A program made the position numbers and the translations under genes. DNA of 64,000 nt from an uncultured Actinobaculum sp. (lineage in GTDB: Bacteria > Actinomycetota > Actinomycetes > Actinomycetales > Actinomycetaceae): assembly GCA_938020505.1 (NCBI GenBank), contig CALIHR010000020.1, positions 1 through 64,000 of the forward strand, given 5' to 3'. Below the pieces are notes generated by a model. The model saw only the letters and a program-made list of their open reading frames with translations, was not told the DNA's origin and did not search any database. Shown one piece after another: positions 58,323-64,000 of the stretch; the first letter of the stretch is position 1; the number at the start of each line of letters is the position of its first letter.

Positions 58323-59314
58323 TTATTTGGCCAGCCTGTTGGAGGCGCGAAGCAAGGTGATGATCACGTTGGACATCCGAGCGAACAGGTAGTCGTACCC
58401 GTCGACCGGCACAACGTGTTTGTCTGTTTCATGGTGGCGGATGCGGAACTTATTGCCCACCGCAGTAAGAGCCCCCATATCGTCTTCAACGACTTCACGC
58501 AGTGGTTCATTGGTGATGTGACTAAGCAACTGCTCAGCGCTGGCTTTCTTGTTGCTTTTGCCATCGGGGAGCGGCTCTATCGTTTTCAGCCGTTCAAAGG
58601 CGTCCCAGAGCTTTTCCAAGCCGATTCTGCGTTCGTCCTCCTTATGGGAAAGGTAGCGCTTTCGCGCTTCAATGATGAGGTCGTCAAGTTCCTTGTCTCC
58701 GCTGTTTGGCTGCAGATCAGCCATCAGCCGTCGAACCTCTGGGGTGCCTATACGTTGGATCTGTAAGGTGTCGTCGACACTGACGAACTCATAGATGACA
58801 CCGCCCCGGCCAAGCAGCTCGTTGACTTCTTCCTTAAAGGTCGCTTGGGCTTCTTTACGACTATTGCCATTAAAGTCGAGTTCGTAGTGGTTAAAGAACT
58901 TGTGAAACCTGCGTTGGCTGGGCGATGCGATTCTTTGAGCGGTGTATTCCAGCAAGTCGAAGATATCGCTGTCAGCGACGACAGCTGCTGAAGGCCCAAC
59001 GCCGAATGCTTTCTGGGCCGCGGTCATCTTGGCAGGATCGACTATTTCTGGTAGATCCTGGTCTGCTTTACTGACCAGAGGATAGTCAAGACGGGGGATA
59101 ACGCCGTTGATATCTGCTTGCAAACGAGACAGATCTGTCCCTGCAATGCCCTTGCCGTCTTCGCACTCTTTGGGAAAGTCTGCGGCGAACCGGTCGCCTT
59201 GATCTTTCTCCGCACCAGTCCGAGCAGTGCTTGTTTGGTTTCTTTTGGGAGGGCTTCGATGTCTCGAGGCTTAGGGCCTTCTGTCCGATCGCTGTACAAA
59301 GGTGATGTGCTCAT
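58323..59314 (-). pseudogene. HEPN/AbiJ-like protein gene, frameshifted
   Basis: Two frames join into one natural protein of about 330 residues. The first runs from ATG 59314 (STSPLYSDRTEGPKPRDIEA, KETKQALLGLV). Near 59215 a one-base shift is needed to continue as AEKDQGDRFAADFPKECEDG and on into the long frame ending at 58323. The C-terminal part (GLEKLWDAFERLKTIE, DDMGALTAVGNKFRIRHHET, DYLFARMSNVIITLL) resembles the HEPN-like C-terminal domain of AbiJ-type abortive-infection proteins. The GC content is lower than the chromosome. The shift could be a real mutation or a sequencing error. A GTGTACAC palindrome just before the start may be an operator. Confidence 0.65.
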
Positions 59315-59410
59315 GGAAGAAGTGTACACCAAACGTGATGTTCATCATTAGATTAGGTTATGTTTAAGTGCGTGCGACTCTGTTAATCGTCATATGCGGC
59401 ATTAAGCTTT

Positions 59411-59740
59411 TTAAGCTGATCTATATGTTCTAAAGGTGCGGACGACGCCAGAAAGGGACACTACAAACATCAGAGCTTGGTCATCGTTTGCAAGATTGCA
59501 TTTCGGTTGCTGGACATCGTAAGCGAGCGTGGAAGCGGGTGTTTCGTCTGGGCCGCGGCGTCGTTCGATCTCGATCACCGGGAATGGCGTCGCATCGCTC
59601 TCGCGGGCCTGCTGGTCGAGAGGCTCATCTTGGCCATGTTGCACGGCGCACCAAGGCGGGCGTTCCCCGCTCACGTCCGGCGGATGAGCCGACCCGTCAG
59701 GCGGCCTTTCGGGCAACGTGCCACTTGCTTGATGAGCCAT
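59411..59740 (-). CDS. Small protein, possibly DUF6907-like
   Basis: 109 residues from ATG 59740, preceded by an excellent GAGGTGAT ribosome site. PPWCAVQHGQDEPLDQQARE with PFPVIEIERR recalls the W-C-x2-x-H pattern of small DUF6907 proteins found in actinobacterial phages and integrative elements. The C-terminus (FVVSLSGVVRTFRTYRSA) is atypical and may be altered by a frameshift. Function is unknown. Overlapping plus-strand frames in this stretch look like shadows. Confidence 0.45.
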   Translation of the reverse strand: MAHQASGTLPERPPDGSAHPPDVSGERPPWCAVQHGQDEPLDQQARESDATPFPVIEIERRRGPDETPASTLAYDVQQPKCNLANDDQALMFVVSLSGVVRTFRTYRSA

Positions 59741-60073
59741 GTCATCACCTCGCAATCTTGAAGCGACATCGCCTTGATACTACTCATGTGGAGTCAGGCT
59801 TCGAGTAGTGAAATTGGTGTGAAGCGCCTGGTGATTTAATTGAATGGTCTACTCCAACTTCTATTTGAGTCGAACGAATCTATCTAAACACTATTCACAC
59901 AGTAACATCTTATATTACATTGCACACAATCTATTATTATCTCCCATCCTTGATTAAAACGGAATAGGTCATAGTTCCCTGAACTTGTTCGTTTACTTCG
60001 GAGTAGTATTGAAGTTATCCAAACATTCACTGGGCAGCCGCTCACCGGTTGCCATGACAGGTATGGAGGGTAG
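59741..60073. other. AT-rich promoter region of the toxin module
   Basis: From about 59820 to 60000 the GC content drops sharply (stretches such as TCTATTATTATCTCCC). It should hold the promoter for the genes starting at 60074. No gene seen. Confidence 0.5.
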
Positions 60074-60520
60074 ATGATGGCGATGCCAGAGTTTCCCGAT
60101 TTGGAGCAACTCCAGGCCGAGATTGACGATCAGGTCATTCAAGCCGAAAAGGCCGCCGAGCAGGCGAAAGAATTCGCTGAGAAGGCGCAGAAGTTGACTG
60201 CTGTCACGCGCAGTCAGTCGCGGGATGTGGCGGTTGAAGTCGATGCGGCAGGAGTGGTGATCGATCTGCTGCTGACCTCGGAGGCGATGCGACGTAAACC
60301 TGATGCGTTGTCGCACCAGATCGTCTCCCTTATCCACGAAGCTCATCGCCAAGTCACGGCGTCCTATGTGGGTATGGTTCAGCGGACGTTCGGTGAGTCG
60401 GAGACGGCAAAGCTGATGATTGAGCAGGCTCGGCAGCGTCTCGGCAGCCACGGTGGGACTACGAAACGTTTGAGTGATCCGCCTCCGGAAATGCCGACCT
60501 CGGTGTGGAGGCCGCGATGA
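60074..60520 (+). CDS. YbaB/EbfC-like protein, first gene of the toxin module
   Basis: 148 residues: an N-terminal amphipathic helix (EQLQAEIDDQVIQAEKAAEQ), a beta-rich middle (VAVEVDAAGVVIDLLLTSEA) and a C-terminal helix (DALSHQIVSLIHEAHRQVT), the fold order of YbaB/EbfC nucleoid-associated proteins. Such proteins are common beside type VII effector genes in actinobacteria. GGAGGG precedes two adjacent ATGs (60074 and 60077); either may be used. The stop overlaps the next start (ATGA), so the genes are coupled. Whether it binds DNA or acts as an effector partner is not known. Confidence 0.8.
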   Translation: MMAMPEFPDLEQLQAEIDDQVIQAEKAAEQAKEFAEKAQKLTAVTRSQSRDVAVEVDAAGVVIDLLLTSEAMRRKPDALSHQIVSLIHEAHRQVTASYVGMVQRTFGESETAKLMIEQARQRLGSHGGTTKRLSDPPPEMPTSVWRPR

Positions 60521-60831
60521 GTCTGCGGATCAACCCCGAGAATCTACGGCAACACTCTCAAAAGGTCACGCGAATTGCCGACGACGTCGCTGATGTCGCA
60601 AAGCTGTCTCGCAACACAGTCAACGGCGGCGATTTTGGCCTGTTCTGCAGTTTCATGGTTCCGGGGCTGACCATGTTGTCGTCACTCGCTGAGTCGGTGG
60701 TCGCCACGGCCCACCAGGCGCTCAATGTCAGCGCCGCCTCTTTGCGGACAGTTGCCGACACCGTCGAAGCGTCTGACGCCGATGCAGCTCGGCAGCTTTC
60801 CGCTATTCAAGAGCGGTTTCCCAACACGTAG
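60517..60831 (+). CDS. EspC-like type VII secretion target protein
   Basis: 104 residues starting at ATG 60517 (SLRINPENLRQHSQKVTRIA), overlapping the upstream stop by four bases. The pattern of a long helix, a short hydrophobic middle (FGLFCSFMVPGLTMLSSL) and a second helix (SAASLRTVADTVEASDADAA) is that of the EspC/DUF2580 'type VII secretion target' family. Members are thought to be co-secreted with, or to help export, the adjacent effector. It lies 106 bp before the toxin gene. Confidence 0.75.
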   Translation: MSLRINPENLRQHSQKVTRIADDVADVAKLSRNTVNGGDFGLFCSFMVPGLTMLSSLAESVVATAHQALNVSAASLRTVADTVEASDADAARQLSAIQERFPNT

Positions 60832-60937
60832 CACTTCAACTCGTGGGCGGCAGCACGGTGTCGCCTACGGCTCTATCCGTATTCGAGCGGGGTCTCGCCG
60901 CACGCATGGCAGCCCCAATGTCCATCGGGAGGCAATC

Positions 60938-62359
60938 ATGGCGCCGCAGGCGGGAATCCCCGAGGGGCTCGGGGCGGCGGTTATTACAGGATTGGGGTTG
61001 ATGCCAGAGGGTGAGGCCCTCAGCCGAGCTATCGAAGCCAAAGCCTGGCTCGATTCGGCCTTGGCGAGCGTGTCAGTGGGAACGACGGCGCTCAGCGCGC
61101 TATCCGACCCTCTCCATGCCCTGTTTTCCGGTGTCGCAAACTGGGCAATGGAACACATCGAGCCCCTCAAAGACTGGATGAACAAACTGACCGGGGAGCC
61201 CGAACACGTCCGTCAGGCCGCCGCCGGTTGGCGCGGAATCGGCGAACGCCTTCAGAGCGATGCGGACAGCCTAAACCAATCTGTCACCACAGACATGGCC
61301 GAAACTGAAGGGCTGGCCGTCTCCGCCTACGCCGACATGCAGCGCGACACGGCAGCGCACATCGCCGTGCTCGGTGGCTATGCCAAGGCTCTGGCGTTCC
61401 TCCTCGAAGAAGCCTCGACCGTTGTCCAGAAAGTCCGCGGCCTCGTCTGCAAAGCCATCTCCGACGTAGCCGCTCAGGCGGGCAAGTCGGCCATTCTTGT
61501 CGGTTGCACACTGGGATTTGGCACGCCCATAGCTGTCTCGCAAATTGCCAGCAAAGTTGCCGAATGGGCGAAGAAACTTTCGAACATCGTCAACGCCGTG
61601 CCTCGCATGGCCCAAGCAATCCAAAAAACCTCCCAGAAAGGAGCGGCCTGGCTGAAGAGGCTTGACAGCGGTCTGAAAAAGCGAACTGCCGGCAAGGGCT
61701 CGGCGCACGTCGTTTCAAAAACAAGTACAAAGAAAACGACTAAAGCCCCTTCAAAAAAGCCTAACACCAGCACTCCCAAGACAAAAGCCCCTCCGAAGGG
61801 GCAAGAAAAAAATAGCGGCAAACCTGCAGGCGGCAAGACGCCGAAGGGCGGGAACACCCCCAAGAAAATCGGCAAAGACCCTGGTGCCGGAAGCGGCCCT
61901 GTCGTCTTCAAACCGCACAAAAAGGTCACTTCCGATCATCACCAACAGTACCGTGACTATGTCGACGGGTGTAACCGAGCTCTGAAAAAGGGCGAGCTCT
62001 CACCAACAGGGCGCGTGTCGACCAAAGGCAAACTCCGAATTGACGCTTCAAAAGCAGCCGAAAGAGAACGCCGAGAAAATCCCGGACTCTATGAAGGTAA
62101 AGTTGCCGGACACGTCCCCGACTCCACGTGGACGGGCAAGCCTGAACCATCGGAATGGCACCCAGAAGACCAAGCGGTCAACTCAAGCCTTGGTGGACAG
62201 TCAAGGCGTTACCCGATCGGCTACAAGCCAACGTCTTTCCACTACGACCCCGGCGACGGCACAGGGCCTTACCCGCCGCTTCCTCCGAAGGACCCGTCTG
62301 TTCTACCAAAGGATCCGCCGCCTCCGCCGCCGGAAGACCCGCCCATCCCAACAAACTAG
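60938..62359 (+). CDS. Polymorphic toxin with type VII-type N-terminus
   Basis: 473 residues from ATG 60938, with GGGAGG 6 nt upstream; the in-frame extension to 60725 overlaps the EspC-like gene and is rejected. The N-terminal ~240 residues are helical, with a WRG (W98) turn like WXG proteins and a hydrophobic stretch (AILVGCTLGFGTPIAVSQIA). Residues 245-325 are a Lys/Thr/Pro/Gly linker. Residues 326-433 are the presumed toxin domain: NRALKKGELSPTGRVS, GHVPDSTWTG (H392, D395), VNSSLGGQSRRYPIGYKPTS. The HxxD motif and NSSLGGQ block suggest an Ntox15-like nuclease, tentatively. A Pro/Asp-rich end follows. The immunity gene is next. Confidence 0.8.
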   Translation: MAPQAGIPEGLGAAVITGLGLMPEGEALSRAIEAKAWLDSALASVSVGTTALSALSDPLHALFSGVANWAMEHIEPLKDWMNKLTGEPEHVRQAAAGWRGIGERLQSDADSLNQSVTTDMAETEGLAVSAYADMQRDTAAHIAVLGGYAKALAFLLEEASTVVQKVRGLVCKAISDVAAQAGKSAILVGCTLGFGTPIAVSQIASKVAEWAKKLSNIVNAVPRMAQAIQKTSQKGAAWLKRLDSGLKKRTAGKGSAHVVSKTSTKKTTKAPSKKPNTSTPKTKAPPKGQEKNSGKPAGGKTPKGGNTPKKIGKDPGAGSGPVVFKPHKKVTSDHHQQYRDYVDGCNRALKKGELSPTGRVSTKGKLRIDASKAAERERRENPGLYEGKVAGHVPDSTWTGKPEPSEWHPEDQAVNSSLGGQSRRYPIGYKPTSFHYDPGDGTGPYPPLPPKDPSVLPKDPPPPPPEDPPIPTN

Positions 62360-62415
62360 TTTATGAAAACCCTTAGGTTCTTCCCACCCAATAAGATAAG
62401 GAGTAAACTATCATC

Positions 62416-63030
62416 ATGGATTGGCGTCTTGACATCGTCACAGCGGTTGCAGTCGACCAAGCTCTGATGCGGGTCGATGTGGATGAGCTGTGGGAGTACA
62501 GCCTGCCCGAGCTGCGAGCCAGCGAGCAAGAGATCGCTGACACCGAGGACCGTTTAGGTTATAAGCTCCCGGGAGAATATCGGTCTTTCCTGCTATATGC
62601 TGACGGATGGAAGTATTTCCTCCAGAATGTAAGCGTTTTCGGCACCTCTGACTTGCTGGCAGGTGAGCTACACGACCAGGCCGAAGAGCTCTTGGAGGTG
62701 GCCAAAGAAGTGCTGCCTCCTCTCGAGTACGACCTTGACTGTTTCTTCCCGATTGCCGCATCTATGACGCAAATCGACCTGTTCGTCATCGGCAAGGTGG
62801 GAAGCCCCTGGGAAGGCCAGGTCATCTGGATTGCCGGCGATATTATCGATGAATACGAATCCTTCCTCGAATACTTCCGCTCCATGGTCGCCTACAACAA
62901 GAAACAAGCGAAAGATTTTGCCGAAGAATACGGCATCGAGAGCGAGCCACGCTTCGTGGTGCCCCTCTTCGAAGACGAACTCGACGCCGAAGAACAGGAA
63001 GAGCAGAAGGAAGATCATAAGGACGGATAG
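62416..63030 (+). CDS. SMI1/KNR4 (SUKH) family immunity protein
   Basis: 204 residues; ATAAGGAG precedes the ATG. The SUKH core is clear: SEQEIADTEDRLGYKLPGEY, RSFLLYADGW, then FFPIAASMTQIDLFVIG and VIWIAGDIIDEYESFLEYF. SUKH proteins neutralise nuclease-type polymorphic toxins by direct binding. Position 56 bp after the toxin gene makes it the cognate immunity protein. The C-terminal 20 residues are highly acidic (DAEEQEEQKEDHKD), fitting a basic toxin partner or DNA mimicry. Confidence 0.88.
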   Translation: MDWRLDIVTAVAVDQALMRVDVDELWEYSLPELRASEQEIADTEDRLGYKLPGEYRSFLLYADGWKYFLQNVSVFGTSDLLAGELHDQAEELLEVAKEVLPPLEYDLDCFFPIAASMTQIDLFVIGKVGSPWEGQVIWIAGDIIDEYESFLEYFRSMVAYNKKQAKDFAEEYGIESEPRFVVPLFEDELDAEEQEEQKEDHKDG

Positions 63031-63111
63031 ACGCTGCCAACTGTCGCAGGGGAGAACGAGTGACGCAGGAAGTTTGTCTATGAACAGGTGTCGCATCCTC
63101 GTTGACATACC

Positions 63112-63252
63112 GTGCTGACTAACTTTAGCATTATCACGATCGATGGTGGCCCAGAGACGCCGATCGCCCCAGTGTTTGACGAACTTCGGCGCGGCATCGA
63201 TGCCGGGTTATGGGAATGCCAGACAAGCGTCTTACCGGAGGACGAGCGGTAA
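63112..63252 (+). CDS. Short ORF or gene fragment after the immunity gene
   Basis: 46 residues from GTG 63112: TNFSIITIDGGPETPIAPVF, DELRRGIDAGLWECQTSVLP. The composition is that of a real protein, but there is no ribosome site, and an in-frame stop lies just upstream. It may be a remnant of another immunity or cargo gene. No family recognised. Confidence 0.35.
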   Translation: MLTNFSIITIDGGPETPIAPVFDELRRGIDAGLWECQTSVLPEDER

Positions 63253-63418
63253 GGGCCGTGTCGGTGGCGCGTGCCTGAGCAGATTGAGTGCGGGTATGGT
63301 GCGTCGGGCTGCTGCGCTTTTCTGCTTTCGATTGGGTTTACTTAAGGACTGTCGTATTTTAAATTGTGAAGTGTTATTTTATGTTGTTTGCTGTATTTAG
63401 ATATGTTTAAATAGTTAC
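63253..63418. other. AT-rich gap before the coiled-coil gene
   Basis: From about 63335 the sequence is strongly AT-rich (TATTTTATGTTGTTTGCTG-like) and probably contains the promoter of the gene at 63419. No gene seen. Confidence 0.4.
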
Positions 63419-64000
63419 ATGGAGGAAGTACTCCAAGAGATCAAACAAGTACACAACGAAGTAAAAGAGATCAACGGCTGGTTTGTGAAGAAGCGGACCA
63501 GCGATTCGAGAAGATCGACCGGCGATTCGACAAGATGGGCGAGAGATTCGACGGGATCGACAGGCGTCTTGATGACATAGATGAACGATTCGAGAAAGTC
63601 GATGAGCGCCTCAATGGCATTGACAAGCGCCTTGACGGTATGGATCGGCGGTTCGACGGGATTGATAAGCGCCTTGACGGCATGGGCGAACAGTTCGACG
63701 GCATCGACAAGCGCTTTGATGGGATGGATGCGCGGTTTGAAAAGGTCGAGGGAGAGATTGTTGGTCTGAAGTCCGGGCTGGGCAGCGTCCAGGCCAGTTT
63801 GGATGCGCATGTTCAGGAGATTCGGCAGGATTTGACGGTCCAGCGTGACATCACGACGGATATGGATCTGCGGATGGCAGAGGGTTTCAGTGATCTGAAA
63901 GCCGGTCAAGCGCAGCTGCAGGCCGGCATCGACAAGCTGCGTCGGGATCTTTTCTTGGAGGGCGGCCTGCGCGAGACTGCCGACGACGCCATCCACACGG
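63419..64000 (+). pseudogene. Heptad-repeat coiled-coil protein gene, frameshifted, runs off the right edge
   Basis: The start ATG 63419 reads EEVLQEIKQVHNEVKEINGW. Near 63486 the natural continuation moves one frame: EEADQRFEKIDRRFDKMGER and ten consecutive seven-residue units of type RFDGIDK/RLDGMDR, then GEIVGLKSGLGSVQASLDAH, and the frame stays open to the window edge. The 21-bp-period DNA also gives spurious frames on the opposite strand. Such I/F-D heptads form coiled coils, as in phage tail or surface fibres. The shift may be a mutation, a sequencing error or recoding. The 3' end is outside the window. Confidence 0.6.

Noticed and set aside
56044..58392. 782-residue plus-strand open frame opposite the integrase
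   Set aside because: It is Val/Gly-rich antisense of the recombinase; the minus strand has the recognisable resolvase motifs.
59477..59761. 94-residue plus-strand frame in the element
   Set aside because: The opposite strand has a better ribosome site and a more natural composition; called there instead at low confidence.
63415..63996. 193-residue minus-strand frame
   Set aside because: It is the antisense of 21-bp heptad repeats; the plus strand encodes the coiled coil.

Overview
The window is high-GC, densely packed bacterial chromosome. Gene content and order (dnaX-recR-lysC-asd, DUF3263 next to a LytR_C protein, orphan groL with CIRCE boxes, a DtxR/IdeR regulator, mscL-SAF-FmdB-cyclo-ligase, type VII secretion-type small helical proteins, many GTG/TTG starts and several apparently leaderless genes) point to an actinobacterium, most likely family Actinomycetaceae. 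The genus is not resolved.

Layout. 1-5.1 kb: end of DNA polymerase III tau, RecR, then the aspartate kinase/semialdehyde dehydrogenase pair. 5.1-8 kb (minus): a DUF4032 kinase-like protein and a UgpC/MsmK-type ABC ATPase. 8.2-14.3 kb: a Ser/Thr kinase with a 15-residue phosphosite-like repeat array, a membrane-anchored DsbA-like protein, tRNA-Thr, uracil-DNA glycosylase, DUF3263 and LytR_C proteins. 14.5-20.6 kb: a secreted BspA-type leucine-rich repeat protein, then an operon of a WXG-like/DUF1023 hydrolase, a lipoprotein and a small helical protein. 20.8-26.1 kb: groL under two CIRCE operators, an HD-family protein with lost metal ligands, an SDR and an acyltransferase. 26.3-31.8 kb (minus): a two-component system, PspA and a TPM-domain membrane protein, which read as an envelope-stress block. 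32.1-42.8 kb: cold-shock-domain protein and DUF3027, ManA, NCS2 purine permease, MFS exporter, SerC (minus), DtxR-type regulator, NlpC/P60 peptidase, universal stress protein. 43-55.6 kb: tRNA-Arg, a 1.74-kaa helicase-like protein with a broken P-loop and a C-terminal nuclease-like domain, MscL, SAF/CpaB-like, FmdB, 5-formyl-THF cyclo-ligase, and a membrane protein with a long disordered tail.

From tRNA-Ala (55.93 kb) to the right edge the DNA looks mobile: composition is lower in GC and uneven, genes are broken, and a serine integrase abuts the 3' end of the tRNA. Its reading frame continues antisense through the tRNA gene. Behind it lie a remnant of a replication-relaxation protein, a frameshifted HEPN/AbiJ-like defence gene, a small DUF6907-like protein, and a complete-looking toxin module: YbaB-like protein, EspC-like type VII target protein, a 473-residue polymorphic toxin and a SUKH-type immunity protein. 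A frameshifted heptad-repeat coiled-coil gene runs off the right edge. The other end of the element is not in the window.

The most interesting items are the toxin-immunity module with its own EspC- and YbaB-like partners, the integrase/tRNA fusion, the kinase repeat array, and the pseudo-helicase. All functions are read from sequence alone; no database search was possible.
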